In this document: piece after piece, positions 53,364 through 63,010 of the stretch
How the letters are laid out: each line of letters starts with the position of its first letter
Position numbering within the stretch: position 1 is the first letter of the stretch
NCBI GenBank assembly: GCA_049323435.1
Contig: JBMOMX010000012.1
Coordinates: 1-64,000, forward strand
Reading direction: 5' to 3'
Source of the DNA: UBA11222 sp049323435
GTDB taxonomy: Bacteria; Pseudomonadota; Alphaproteobacteria; UBA11222
DNA length: 64,000 nucleotides
The notes under the pieces: generated by a model
Databases searched by the model: none
What the model was told of the DNA's origin: nothing
What the model saw: only the letters and a program-made list of their open reading frames with translations
Position numbers and translations under genes: made by a program

Positions 53364-53878
53364 AGCTAACGCATCCACCGGGTGATATCCGGCACATGAC
53401 AGCAGCTTTGTTACCGGCATTATCGACGATATTTTTTGTACTCGCCGGGCTTGTTCCCGCTGGCGTGCCTGGATTCAGCACGGTGGCGCCCCTGTTCAGT
53501 GTCGTGGCCATTTTTTTCTGGGTAGTGTCGCGCCCCAACCTGATGCCGCCCGCTGCGGTTTTTGCTGTGGGCCTGTTGCAGGATATTTTATCGGGCGGTC
53601 CCATCGGCCTATGGGCTTTAACTTTGTTGATAGTGCAATATCTGACTTTTTCTATGAGGCGTTTTATTATTGGCCAGTCCTTTGTCATGGGCTGGATTGG
53701 ATTTACCACCACAGTTCTGGGGGCTGCTGGTATGGCATGGACAGGTGCATGTATCTATTACGGAGTAATCTTCTCTGTTATTCCTATATCGGTGCAGGCA
53801 GCTTTGACCATTCTGGTCTATCCGGCCCTGACCTGGATATTGGTTGGCGTGTCAAAATGGATGCCGCAAGCGCGATGA
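53360..53878 (+). CDS. mreD: Rod shape-determining membrane protein MreD
   Basis: A 172-residue polytopic membrane protein with about five hydrophobic segments (ALLPALSTIFFVLAGL, LFSVVAIFFWVV and later). PNLMPPAAVFAVGLLQDILS with GGPIG is the family segment. It completes the MreBCD core. The ATG overlaps the mreC stop (ATGA). A second ATG at codon 13 is an alternative start. Confidence 0.9.
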   Translation: MKLTHPPGDIRHMTAALLPALSTIFFVLAGLVPAGVPGFSTVAPLFSVVAIFFWVVSRPNLMPPAAVFAVGLLQDILSGGPIGLWALTLLIVQYLTFSMRRFIIGQSFVMGWIGFTTTVLGAAGMAWTGACIYYGVIFSVIPISVQAALTILVYPALTWILVGVSKWMPQAR

Positions 53879-53897
53879 GGACTGGGAATATCTGGTC

Positions 53898-55775
53898 ATG
53901 ACATTGCCGGGCGGCCGCGAAAATTTACTGTTAAAAAGTTTTACGCGCCGCGCCGCTATTGTGGGGGGCGGGCAGCTGCTGATGTTCGGCATGCTGGCGT
54001 CGCGCATGTATTATCTGCAAGTGGTGGAATCCGAAAAATATAAAGTGCTGGCGGATGAAAACCGGATAAGTCTGCGTCTGATACCCCCGCGCCGTGGCAG
54101 AATACTTGATCGATTTGGCGAGGAGCTGGCGACGCAACGCCAGAATTACGGCATCATTCTGATCCCTGAGCGGATGAAAGATGTCCGTCTGACTCTGGAC
54201 GCTCTGATAGAACTGATCCCGGCAATAGCCGAAAATCAGGAAAGAATATTACGCGAAGTCAGGACGAAACGCGGCTTTATGCCAATAATTGTCGCCGAAA
54301 ATCTCAGTTGGGAGGAGTTTGCCCGGGTCAATGTCAAGAGCTATGACCTGGCCGGTGTGCAGCCGGTCGTCGGTGAAGCACGGGCCTATCTGCATGGTCC
54401 CTTATTGTCGCATTTGATCGGCTATGTCGCGGCTGTTTCCGAGGAGGATATTGCGCGGTCGGAAAATGTGGAACCTGTGCTGCGCGTACCAGGATTTAAA
54501 ATCGGCAAAAGCGGCATCGAAAAAATGCTGGAGGCGGATCTGCGGGGCAGGGCAGGTAATACGCAGGTCGAGGTTAACGCTTATGACCGTGTTATCCGGG
54601 AACTGTCCCGCAAAGAAAGCACGCAGGGATATGATGCGGTATTGAGCATTGACATCGCGTTGCAGAAAGCGGCCGCAGCCGCGCTTGCGGGCCAGAGCGG
54701 CTCGGTTGTCTGCATCGATATTCCGACCGGTGAAGTTCTGACACTGGTGTCTGTGCCTGGATATGATCCCGATACCTTCAATATGGGCCTGTCCGGGGCG
54801 CAGTGGCGGGCGCTGCAAAATGATCCCATGCATCCGCTGATCAATAAATCAATCGCAGGTCTTTATCCGCCTGGCTCTACCATCAAACCCCTGGTGGCGC
54901 TGGCGGCTTTATCCACTGGCGCCATGTCGCCTTCGGATGGGGTGTATTGCAATGGAAAAACCCGTCTGGGGAATCATCTGTTTCATTGCTGGAAGAAAGA
55001 AGGTCATGGCGCCATGTCGATGCGCGAGGCGATCAAACATTCGTGCGACGTTTATTTTTATGAAGCGGGGCGGCGCACCGGCATTTCACCGATGCAAAAA
55101 ATGGCTAATCAGTTCGGCCTGGGCGTGAAGCTGGATATTGGATTGCCAGATGAGAAACAGGGGCTGATGCCCTCTCCGGAATGGAAACGCGCCCGCTTTG
55201 GCCAGCCCTGGGTCGGGGGGGAGACTCTGATTGCGGCCATTGGTCAGGGCTATATGCAGACTACCCCCATGCAATTGGCAGTCATGACGGCGCGTCTTGC
55301 GAGCGGTAAAGTGGTGATGCCGCGCCTGGTGCGGGATATTTCCGGTGACGCGGGTCCGGTAGGTTTTCCGGATTTACCCATCGCTGCCAACCATCTGGAT
55401 GTTGCGCGTGATGGCATGTGGGCGGTTGTGAATGAAATTCGCGGCACCGCCTATACAAAACGCATGCAAGGAAATGGCTATGCCTATTCAGGTAAAACGG
55501 GTACCGCCCAGGTGCGTCGCATCAGCCGCGAAGAACGGTACCGGGCCGGGGGTGTCATCAAGAATGAAAATCTGCCCTGGGAAATGCGTGACCATGCGCT
55601 GTTTATCGGCTATGCCCCATCGGACAAACCGCGCTATGCCATTTCGGTAGTCATCGAACATGGCGGCGGCGGCTCGACTATCGCAGCGCCGATTGCGCGC
55701 GATATTCTTTCATTGGCGCTGGCGCGGGAATCGCTAAATCTTAAACTTTACGGTCCTGCCGCGCCGGCTGCGTGA
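53898..55775 (+). CDS. mrdA: Penicillin-binding protein 2
   Basis: 625 residues from the ATG at 53898. N-terminal membrane anchor about 20-38, PBP dimer domain (PPRRGRILDRFGEELA) and transpeptidase domain. The catalytic serine is Ser327 in PPGSTIKP (with Lys330), then HSCDVYFYEAG and the KTG motif in YSGKTGTAQ. It crosslinks peptidoglycan during elongation with RodA. rodA normally follows but is absent here: the next gene lies on the other strand. Confidence 0.96.
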   Translation: MTLPGGRENLLLKSFTRRAAIVGGGQLLMFGMLASRMYYLQVVESEKYKVLADENRISLRLIPPRRGRILDRFGEELATQRQNYGIILIPERMKDVRLTLDALIELIPAIAENQERILREVRTKRGFMPIIVAENLSWEEFARVNVKSYDLAGVQPVVGEARAYLHGPLLSHLIGYVAAVSEEDIARSENVEPVLRVPGFKIGKSGIEKMLEADLRGRAGNTQVEVNAYDRVIRELSRKESTQGYDAVLSIDIALQKAAAAALAGQSGSVVCIDIPTGEVLTLVSVPGYDPDTFNMGLSGAQWRALQNDPMHPLINKSIAGLYPPGSTIKPLVALAALSTGAMSPSDGVYCNGKTRLGNHLFHCWKKEGHGAMSMREAIKHSCDVYFYEAGRRTGISPMQKMANQFGLGVKLDIGLPDEKQGLMPSPEWKRARFGQPWVGGETLIAAIGQGYMQTTPMQLAVMTARLASGKVVMPRLVRDISGDAGPVGFPDLPIAANHLDVARDGMWAVVNEIRGTAYTKRMQGNGYAYSGKTGTAQVRRISREERYRAGGVIKNENLPWEMRDHALFIGYAPSDKPRYAISVVIEHGGGGSTIAAPIARDILSLALARESLNLKLYGPAAPAA

Positions 55776-55781
55776 AACCCG

Positions 55782-56894
55782 TTACCGGTTGCGATGATCG
55801 CGCGCCTGTCCGGCCACCTTCGGGTGAGGGTAGGGGTGATGCACCTCTTTTTTCCGGAAGGGAACTTTCTGAAATTTCGCCTGCGCTTCATTGTAAATAG
55901 CCAGAAGCTGATCCTCCAGCGCATAGTTCAGCGGATCTTCCCGATTGGAAAATTTGCCATCATTGTCAGGGCGGTGCTTCAACATCCACTCCACAGTGAG
56001 CGGAATGGCTTTTTGCATCGGTACAATATCCTTATACCCAAGATCATTCCGGATTTGATACAGATCCATCAATTGATGATGGGTGGATGTGTCCAGAGGC
56101 AGAAAGTCGCGTGAGGCATGCGCATAAAGTTCGGGGATGCCGCAAATTTCGAATTCCCAATTCATGCAGCGTGCGATCATTTGCGCCCAGTCTGCGACCG
56201 TGATCGCCTGTTCATCCGCGCAATTATAGATTTTTCCCGCTGCTGCATCCGGCTTGTCAACGGCCAGCAATACGGCATGCGCCATATTCTGGGCATAACC
56301 GCGGGAGACGATAGACAGGCCGCTATCGGCAAGCGCGATCTGCCTGCGTTTATCCTGCGCGCGCTTCATGATCAGCCATTCGAGCGATCCAATGGCGTTG
56401 GGGCCATAGACCATCGGATAGCGGAAAGTGGTGGCATTATAATGACCGGCTTTATGAAAGCCCATAATCGTATCTTCGGTCTGGCGTATCAACCAGCCAA
56501 AGCTGGCTTCTTCGGTGGATTCTATGCGTTGCGCATTTTCCGGCGTCGGGATGGGCATGCCGGGCGGAATATTGTCCTGCGGATTAAACATGCCGCGATA
56601 GCTGGGCGGGCCGCCAATAGTGATCAGCCGGGGGGTAATACCGATCAGAGCTTCCGCGATAATGCGGATGCGTCCATATGTGGCAATCACCAGATCGAAT
56701 TTGCGTCCTTGCAAGACCGGGTCAAGGGTTTCACGAAAATGCGGATCGACATGGATATGTTCAATCTCGGGAGGATTCTCGTCCAGTTCATGGGTGCCGC
56801 GATGCAGCATGGCTACTTCGTAACCGCGCGCAATTAATCCATTTACCAGATATGGGCCGGTTGGCCCGGTACCGCCAATTACCAGTGCTTTCAT
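55782..56894 (-). CDS. NAD-dependent epimerase/dehydratase-like protein, copy A
   Basis: A 370-residue extended-SDR-type protein. The cofactor loop is VIGGTGPTGPYLV, and FRYPMVYGPN and NCADEQAITVADWAQM are typical of the family. A canonical YxxxK is not evident. It is a close paralogue of the gene at 56957, about two-thirds identical by eye, both ending RDHRNR. The two genes are in tandem with 62 bp between. The reaction is unknown. Confidence 0.85.
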   Translation of the reverse strand: MKALVIGGTGPTGPYLVNGLIARGYEVAMLHRGTHELDENPPEIEHIHVDPHFRETLDPVLQGRKFDLVIATYGRIRIIAEALIGITPRLITIGGPPSYRGMFNPQDNIPPGMPIPTPENAQRIESTEEASFGWLIRQTEDTIMGFHKAGHYNATTFRYPMVYGPNAIGSLEWLIMKRAQDKRRQIALADSGLSIVSRGYAQNMAHAVLLAVDKPDAAAGKIYNCADEQAITVADWAQMIARCMNWEFEICGIPELYAHASRDFLPLDTSTHHQLMDLYQIRNDLGYKDIVPMQKAIPLTVEWMLKHRPDNDGKFSNREDPLNYALEDQLLAIYNEAQAKFQKVPFRKKEVHHPYPHPKVAGQARDHRNR

Positions 56895-56956
56895 GTGACA
56901 CTACTCCCCTTGGCGCGGTGTGGTGCAGCGCGCCTGTTTATGTATTTTTATCTGCT

Positions 56957-58045
56957 TCAGCGGTTTCGGTGATCGCGCCCTTCGCCAGGCTGTTTGGGAT
57001 GGGCATAGGAATGATGCACCGGTTGCGGTGTGAATGGAATTTTCTGAAGCTCCGCTTTTGTCTGATTATACACGGCCAGAAGCCTGTCTTCCATTGTGTA
57101 GTCCAGCGGCGTGGTGTCCGGGCGGTGCTTCAGCATCCAGTTTATGGTGCGCGGAATGGCGTCCTGCATTCTGACTACATCACGATATCCCAGATCCTCG
57201 CGGATGGCGGCAATGTCCATGATCTGATGATGGACCGAATTGTGATAAAGCAGAAAATCCGCCGCAGAATAGGCATAGGAGCCGGGCAGGCTGCAAATCT
57301 CAAACTCCCAGTCCATGCTGCGCGCGATCATCTGCACCCACTGGGCAACGGTCAGCCCCTGTTCGTCGGCGCAATTATAGGTTTTTCCAGCCGAAGCCTG
57401 TGGTTTATCCGCCGCCAGCAGCACGGCATGCGCCATATTTTCCGCATAGCCGCGCGACAGCACGGTCAAGCCGCCTTCGGGAAGTATGATTTGCCGCCGC
57501 TTTGCCTGCACTCTTTTAATAATGTGCCATTCGAGTGAACGGATGGAGTTTGGCCCATATACCATCGGATAGCGGAACATGGTCGCATTGTAATGACCGG
57601 CGGCGTGCGCTTCCATCACGGTGTCTTCGGTGTGGCGGATCAGCCAGCCGAATTCAAACTCTTCACGGTTGGCGATGCGTTGAGCGTCCTCGCGGGTGGG
57701 TATGGGCATTCCGGGTGGCGTGTTGGCGCCGGGTTGCATCATGCCGCGATAGCAAACCGCACCCCCAATCGCGATCAGGCGGGGCGTTTTGCCTATCAGC
57801 GCCTCGGCAATCACACGCACACGCCCGTAAGTTGCGATCACCAGATCAAATTCACGTCCTGCCAAGCCTTCATCCAGTGTTTCGCGAAAATGCGGATCGC
57901 TATGAATATGTTCTATGTCGGGCGGATTTTCAGGCAATTCATGCGCGCCGCGATGCAGCATAGCGGTTTCATATCCGCGGGCGCGAAGGCCATTAATGAT
58001 AAAAGGGCCGGTCGGTCCCGTGCCGCCTATGACCAAAGCTTTCAT
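56957..58045 (-). CDS. NAD-dependent epimerase/dehydratase-like protein, copy B
   Basis: 362 residues from the ATG at 58045, preceded by GGGAGGG; the longer reading to 58162 is unlikely. The cofactor loop is VIGGTGPTGPFII, and the rest tracks copy A closely (FRYPMVYGPNSI, NCADEQGLTVAQW, the same RDHRNR end). Head-to-head with an amidohydrolase at 58130, which suggests a shared regulatory region and pathway. Confidence 0.87.
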   Translation of the reverse strand: MKALVIGGTGPTGPFIINGLRARGYETAMLHRGAHELPENPPDIEHIHSDPHFRETLDEGLAGREFDLVIATYGRVRVIAEALIGKTPRLIAIGGAVCYRGMMQPGANTPPGMPIPTREDAQRIANREEFEFGWLIRHTEDTVMEAHAAGHYNATMFRYPMVYGPNSIRSLEWHIIKRVQAKRRQIILPEGGLTVLSRGYAENMAHAVLLAADKPQASAGKTYNCADEQGLTVAQWVQMIARSMDWEFEICSLPGSYAYSAADFLLYHNSVHHQIMDIAAIREDLGYRDVVRMQDAIPRTINWMLKHRPDTTPLDYTMEDRLLAVYNQTKAELQKIPFTPQPVHHSYAHPKQPGEGRDHRNR

Positions 58046-58129
58046 ATTCCCTCCCGGCTTTCTATGATTTATGATCAGAATTATAGGAGACATGGCTGCG
58101 AAACGCCATGCTGGAAAAGGAGGCGCAAA

Positions 58130-59266
58130 ATGCAGAACAGACTGATTTCGGCGGATGGGCATATAGATTTTCCGTTAATGCCGGAAAATCTGTGGCGGGA
58201 TAATGCGCCCGCTGAACTGAAGGATCGCATGCCGCGTGTGGTTGAACGCAAAGGCAGCCGCATCTGGGAATCAGCCAGTGGCGTTTCGCTTGGGCTGGCT
58301 GGCGGTATGGGGTCCGGGGGCAGGCGGTATCAGCCGGGGCAAATTCACCGTTCGGATCGCATGGCCGAGCAGGGCCTGTACGACGATCAGAACAAAGGCA
58401 TTATGCGTCCCGCTGTGCCGGAACTGCGGATCAAGGATCAGGATCTGGATGGCCTGTCCGGTGAGGTTCTGTACGGCATATTGGGGGCTGCCAACCGGCT
58501 GGGCGATAGCGAAGTCACAAAATGTGTCGTGCGCATTTATAATCAATGGCTGGCGGAATTCTGCAAGGTTGCGCCGTCCCGCTTTGCTGGCATTGGCTGC
58601 ATTTCCGGCGGTACTCCAGAAGAATCAGCGCAGGAAATCCGCCGCATCGCGACGCTTGGGCTGAAAGGCGCAGAGCTTGGCCTTTCGCACGATATGCTGC
58701 CTTTATGGCATGCAGATTGGGAGCCGGTATGGAAGGCGTCCGCCGATACGGGGGTGCCGTTGCATATGCACACGATCGGGCCGAAACTGGATGACCGCTG
58801 GTTCAATGATCCCGTCTATAAGCAGCGCTGGCTTGCGACCCATCTCACCGGTTTTCAGGTGCCGATGCTGAGTGTGATGGCGGCGATCATCTTTAGCGGC
58901 GCGCTGGAGCGGTACAAAAATCTGAAAGTCGTCATCGGCGAATCCGGAATTGGGTGGATACCCTATGTTCTGGAACGTATGGATTATGAGTGGGAAGATC
59001 AATTCAAGGATGTGGTCCCCCGCCCGCCCAGCGAATATTGGTACGGGCATATGTATGCAACCTTCCAGATTGACCGTACCGGAATCGAGAATATCGGACG
59101 GATCGGCGCAGACAATATCATGTGGGGAAATGATTTTCCGCACCCCGACGGTATCTGGCCGGACAGCCGTGCATCGCTTGCCGAACAGCTTGCCGGCGTC
59201 GATGAAAAAATAATCCGCAAGGTCACCCATGACAATGCGGCGAAACTATACGGCTTTGCGGCCTGA
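58130..59266 (+). CDS. Amidohydrolase (amidohydrolase 2 family)
   Basis: 378 residues from the ATG at 58130 with an excellent AAGGAGG. It begins LISADGHIDFP, has VPLHMHTIGP for metal binding, VIGESGIGWIPYVLERM, and the late NIMWGNDFPHPDG with the catalytic Asp, then THDNAAKLYGF. It is a paralogue of 17749-18981. Members are hydrolases or decarboxylases of cyclic carboxylates. It is divergent from the epimerase pair; the 84 bp between must hold both promoters. Confidence 0.9.
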   Translation: MQNRLISADGHIDFPLMPENLWRDNAPAELKDRMPRVVERKGSRIWESASGVSLGLAGGMGSGGRRYQPGQIHRSDRMAEQGLYDDQNKGIMRPAVPELRIKDQDLDGLSGEVLYGILGAANRLGDSEVTKCVVRIYNQWLAEFCKVAPSRFAGIGCISGGTPEESAQEIRRIATLGLKGAELGLSHDMLPLWHADWEPVWKASADTGVPLHMHTIGPKLDDRWFNDPVYKQRWLATHLTGFQVPMLSVMAAIIFSGALERYKNLKVVIGESGIGWIPYVLERMDYEWEDQFKDVVPRPPSEYWYGHMYATFQIDRTGIENIGRIGADNIMWGNDFPHPDGIWPDSRASLAEQLAGVDEKIIRKVTHDNAAKLYGFAA

Positions 59267-59277
59267 TATACAGGCGT

Positions 59278-60243
59278 GTGGCAGTTATATGCGACGGGAA
59301 TAAATGGCGGCCGGCTGTGTCAGAAACGGATATGACGATAACTGGCGGCGAGGGGGTCCGGCAAATTCTGGCGGCTTTACTTGGTGATCTTGTAAAGAAT
59401 GAAGCTGGTGCGGCAGAGGGCGCCGATATTGAATTTCTGCACAATTACCGTGTGGCTGTGCGCCGCGCCCGCGTGATTGTAAGCCAGTATAAAAATGCCC
59501 TCCCGTCCGAAACGGCTGTTTTCCTGCGGGATGAATTGCGCTGGCTGGGCCGGGCAACCAGCCCTATGCGCGATGCGGATATATTTATGACGGCGCTTGA
59601 ACATTATGCCGTCTGGCTGCCCGAAGATCTTGCCGAACATCTGAAACCATTCAGGGAATATCTGCTTAAGTCGCGAAAAACCGGGCAGGAGAATTTTGTA
59701 CATTTGCTGAAAGACAAACGCTATGGGGCCTTCATTGCTTTTTGGCGGGATTTTGCAGAGGGGGATTCCGCACTTCAGGATAGCCAGGTATTTCCGGATT
59801 TTGAGGATCTCGCGCATGCCAGGATATGGCGGCTTTATAAAAAGATTGTACGCCGTGGCCAGAAAATCAGCCCCGAAAGTTTGCCCGCCGAACTTCACGC
59901 GTTGCGCAAGGAGTGCAAGAAGTTACGCTATCTGATTGAACTATCATTCAAAATTATATCTCCTGGTAAAATTTCCGAAGTGATGAAATCATTAAAAAGC
60001 CTGCAAAATGTTTTGGGGCTCCATCAGGACTGTGATGTGCAGGTGGCAGCCTTGATGGATTTCAGCAGAAACATTGATCAGGACAGTGGTGCGGCGGGAT
60101 ATATCGGCCTGGCCATGGGCATTCTGATCGGCCATCTGGAAACAAAAAAGGCGGAGCAGCGGGAAAAATTCATTTCTTTTTTTGATAAATTTTCCGGAGA
60201 TCGCTCCCGAAGGGGATTCCGGATTTTGTGCGGTAAAAACTAG
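59278..60243 (+). CDS. CHAD domain protein
   Basis: A 321-residue all-helical protein. Conserved His and basic residues lie in LHNYRVAVRRARVIVSQYK and LRKECKKLRYLIELSF, the CHAD pattern that binds polyphosphate. No CYTH triphosphatase domain is fused. The start is a GTG at 59278, 11 bp after the amidohydrolase; an ATG at 59332 is possible. Function is likely polyphosphate-associated, by family inference. Confidence 0.85.
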   Translation: MAVICDGNKWRPAVSETDMTITGGEGVRQILAALLGDLVKNEAGAAEGADIEFLHNYRVAVRRARVIVSQYKNALPSETAVFLRDELRWLGRATSPMRDADIFMTALEHYAVWLPEDLAEHLKPFREYLLKSRKTGQENFVHLLKDKRYGAFIAFWRDFAEGDSALQDSQVFPDFEDLAHARIWRLYKKIVRRGQKISPESLPAELHALRKECKKLRYLIELSFKIISPGKISEVMKSLKSLQNVLGLHQDCDVQVAALMDFSRNIDQDSGAAGYIGLAMGILIGHLETKKAEQREKFISFFDKFSGDRSRRGFRILCGKN

Positions 60244-60268
60244 GCATGTCATGATACATGCCGCCAGA

Positions 60269-60673
60269 TTATTTCCTGGCGTTAAAGGCTTTCATGACAG
60301 ACTTCCGGATACCGCCTGTCACCGGCAGCGCCGCAAATTCCTGCACCGTAAACCAGCCCATTTCATCGTGCTCGCTGCTCAGATTAATAGCAGCTTGAAT
60401 GTCCGGAAGCTTGCAAAGATGGCTGACCAGAAACACATCCACCTTTCCAGGGCGGTGGCGGACCCATCGGTGCAGCAATTTTCCCGGCCTCACATTCAGG
60501 CTGGTTTCTTCATGAACCTCTCTTATCAGACAGCGTTTGGGGGATTCATTCACACCCAACCGCCCCCCCGGTAAATCCCATGTGCCTGTTGGCTTGCGCA
60601 ACAGTAAAACTTTCCGGGCATTCAGAATTACGCCTTTAATTGAGACATAAAATTTGCCTTCCTCGAAATACAA
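60269..60673 (-). CDS. Nudix hydrolase
   Basis: 134 residues. The Nudix box runs from Gly37 to Leu59: GRLGVNES, then RCLIREVHEETSL, with the metal-binding REVHEE intact and Ser in place of the usual last Gly. It hydrolyses a nucleoside-diphosphate-linked compound; the substrate cannot be told. It converges on the CHAD gene. Confidence 0.9.
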   Translation of the reverse strand: MYFEEGKFYVSIKGVILNARKVLLLRKPTGTWDLPGGRLGVNESPKRCLIREVHEETSLNVRPGKLLHRWVRHRPGKVDVFLVSHLCKLPDIQAAINLSSEHDEMGWFTVQEFAALPVTGGIRKSVMKAFNARK

Positions 60674-60832
60674 TTGCTCACTCCGTGCAGGTTCAAGATT
60701 AATTTTTGGTTAAGCTTTTGCTTTTAACCTTTATTTTCGAGATAATTCAATTGATTGTACAGGTTATAATCTTCATAAATCCTTAGCCGTTTCATGATCT
60801 GCTTACGGCATTCCGTAAAGGGGCGGTATGAA

Positions 60833-62995
60833 ATGGGCGCTAGCACCAATATGATAGAGACGGAATTGTTGCGCATGTTTGTCGATGCGCGGCAGCGCAA
60901 TGCGCCGTTGATGATCTTCTTGCTGCTGTCGATTTCGGTTGTCGTTGGATATCAGCAAACACCACTGGCAGCCGTGATTTGGGCCTCAATCGGGCTTGCT
61001 GTTACGGGCTTGGGCTATGCGCTCTATTCACGGTTCCGTTTGCAATCTCTCACGCAAGACACCGCAAGGCGATGGTTATATATCATCCTCTGTCATCGGG
61101 TTCTGGTTGGGATGGTGCTTTGCAGTCTGGTGTGGTGGGCATGGAATCCTGATCTTCCGCAAGGCAATTTAATTTTAATCCTGCTTATTGCCACTCAAAT
61201 TCCTCTTTACGCCATGACCGGCGGGGTTGTGCTGCCCATATTTTATTCCGAGCAGATTTTTTCATTCATTTCGGTGTCTTATGGTTCCTATCTGTTGAGC
61301 GCACAATGGGGGCATCCCGAAATAATGCTTCCAGTTGGATATTATCTGTGTGCCAGCATGGTATTTCCCATCCAGATCAACCGGTCGATGCGGGAGATGC
61401 TACAGCTTCAATTCGATTTATCGCGTTCAAGCGATGCGGCCGAAGCGGCAAGCAAGGCCAAGAGCAGCTTCCTTTCGACCATGAGCCATGAGATTCGCAC
61501 ACCGCTAAATTCGATTATCGGAATGAATGAGCTGTTGCTCGAATCCTCCCTGACGGCTGAACAGAACAAATATGCGCTGGCGGCGAAAAATGCGGGCACG
61601 CATTTACTGCATCTGATCAATGATATTCTTGATTACAGTAAATTGGAGGCTGGCCGTATTGAGCTTGAAATGGTTGATTTTGATCTTCGTCAGGAAATTG
61701 AGTCTGCTTTCAGCATGATGAGCGTGAACGTCAATAACAAAGCTGTGAACCTGGTCTATGAAATTGACGCGGAAGTGCCTGCCTGGTTGCAGGGGGATTT
61801 ATCGCGGTTGCGCCAGATAATATTCAATCTGCTGGGGAATGCGATCAAGTTTACGGATAATGGGTCGATCAGGTTGATCATTTCAAAAGTGCCGGATCAA
61901 TCCGATGTTGCTGCCGGGACAGTCAGATTGCGCGCCGATATTATCGACACGGGCATCGGTATAGCGCCAGACAAGATCACGCATCTGTTTAAGGATTTTA
62001 CCCAGGCGGATACTTCCATGACCCGGCTTTACGGTGGTACGGGCCTGGGGCTGGCCATTAGCAAACGGCTGGTTGAATTAATGTTTGGCGAGATAGGCGT
62101 TGAGAGTGTTCCAGGCAAAGGCAGCAGGTTCTGGTTCACCATGCCAATGAAAATCTCCGCCCGGGCCGGGGAAACTGAGATACTGCTTAAGGCGCCGCCG
62201 TCAGAAAATATGTCAATGCTGCGGGTTCTGGTTGCGGAGGACAATCCAAGCAATCAGCTATTGATCAGCATACTGCTCGAAAAGCTTAACTGCATCTGCA
62301 AAATCGTCAATAACGGGCAGGAGGCATTGGACGCACTAACTGCCGGCCCCGGCGAGTATGATGTGATTTTGATGGACATGCAGATGCCGGTTCTGGATGG
62401 CATCAGCGCCACCGTCGCTATACGCGCATTGACGGGGCAGGCTGGAAAATTACCTGTCATTGCCTTGACAGCGGATGCGATGAATGGCGTGCGGGAACAG
62501 GCGCTAGCGGCAGGGATGAATGACTATCTGAGCAAACCGATTGATGTGCGCGCATTGGGCGCGGCGCTTGCGCATTGGGGCAATGTAACGCGTGAGGAAA
62601 ATCTGTATGCCGCCGGATCCTTCGAAGAAAATTCTGCGCCTGCCGCTGAGATATTGATTGATGAAGCGATGCTGCAATCCATGGCGCAAGTTTTGGGGGA
62701 ACAAAAAACGGCTGAGCTGCTGAATGAATTCTGGCCGACAGTAGACGAAAAACTGGTTGAGATCCGCGCTGCGCTGAGCGCACTGGACTCCGTGCGGGTT
62801 CATGCGCTGGCCCATGAGCTGAAAGGCTCAGCGGGTAATTTTGGCGGGTTGCAGATTTCGCGCATTGCCGCCTTGCTGGAAAAGGATGCAAGTGATCCGG
62901 TTCGTGCGGCAAGGCATATTCAATCCATCGCCACCGCAGCACCAGAGACGCACCGGCAGGCAATCCGCCTCTTCAGTTCGGGCAAGGCAGCCTGA
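60833..62995 (+). CDS. Hybrid sensor histidine kinase (HK-REC-Hpt)
   Basis: 720 residues from the ATG at 60833. About six hydrophobic segments (25-180) form a membrane input without a large periplasmic domain. The kinase has phospho-His219 (STMSHEIRTPLNSIIG), the N box FNLLGNAIKF and G boxes DTGIGIAPD and GGTGLGLAISKRL. A receiver carries Asp515 (VILMDMQMPVLDG) and a C-terminal Hpt domain has His661 (HALAHELKGSAGNFGG). This is the BarA-type relay order. No partner response regulator is adjacent. Confidence 0.94.
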   Translation: MGASTNMIETELLRMFVDARQRNAPLMIFLLLSISVVVGYQQTPLAAVIWASIGLAVTGLGYALYSRFRLQSLTQDTARRWLYIILCHRVLVGMVLCSLVWWAWNPDLPQGNLILILLIATQIPLYAMTGGVVLPIFYSEQIFSFISVSYGSYLLSAQWGHPEIMLPVGYYLCASMVFPIQINRSMREMLQLQFDLSRSSDAAEAASKAKSSFLSTMSHEIRTPLNSIIGMNELLLESSLTAEQNKYALAAKNAGTHLLHLINDILDYSKLEAGRIELEMVDFDLRQEIESAFSMMSVNVNNKAVNLVYEIDAEVPAWLQGDLSRLRQIIFNLLGNAIKFTDNGSIRLIISKVPDQSDVAAGTVRLRADIIDTGIGIAPDKITHLFKDFTQADTSMTRLYGGTGLGLAISKRLVELMFGEIGVESVPGKGSRFWFTMPMKISARAGETEILLKAPPSENMSMLRVLVAEDNPSNQLLISILLEKLNCICKIVNNGQEALDALTAGPGEYDVILMDMQMPVLDGISATVAIRALTGQAGKLPVIALTADAMNGVREQALAAGMNDYLSKPIDVRALGAALAHWGNVTREENLYAAGSFEENSAPAAEILIDEAMLQSMAQVLGEQKTAELLNEFWPTVDEKLVEIRAALSALDSVRVHALAHELKGSAGNFGGLQISRIAALLEKDASDPVRAARHIQSIATAAPETHRQAIRLFSSGKAA

Positions 62996-63010
62996 ACCTG
63001 AACCGCAAAA

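Noticed and set aside
57593..58129. Long N-terminal extension of the amidohydrolase
   Set aside because: It overlaps the epimerase gene on the opposite strand; the ATG at 58130 has AAGGAGG and the family start.
60833..62995. A phage or defence-island context around the CRISPR locus
   Set aside because: No integrase, transposase, restriction or phage genes appear in the window; neighbours are ordinary metabolic genes.
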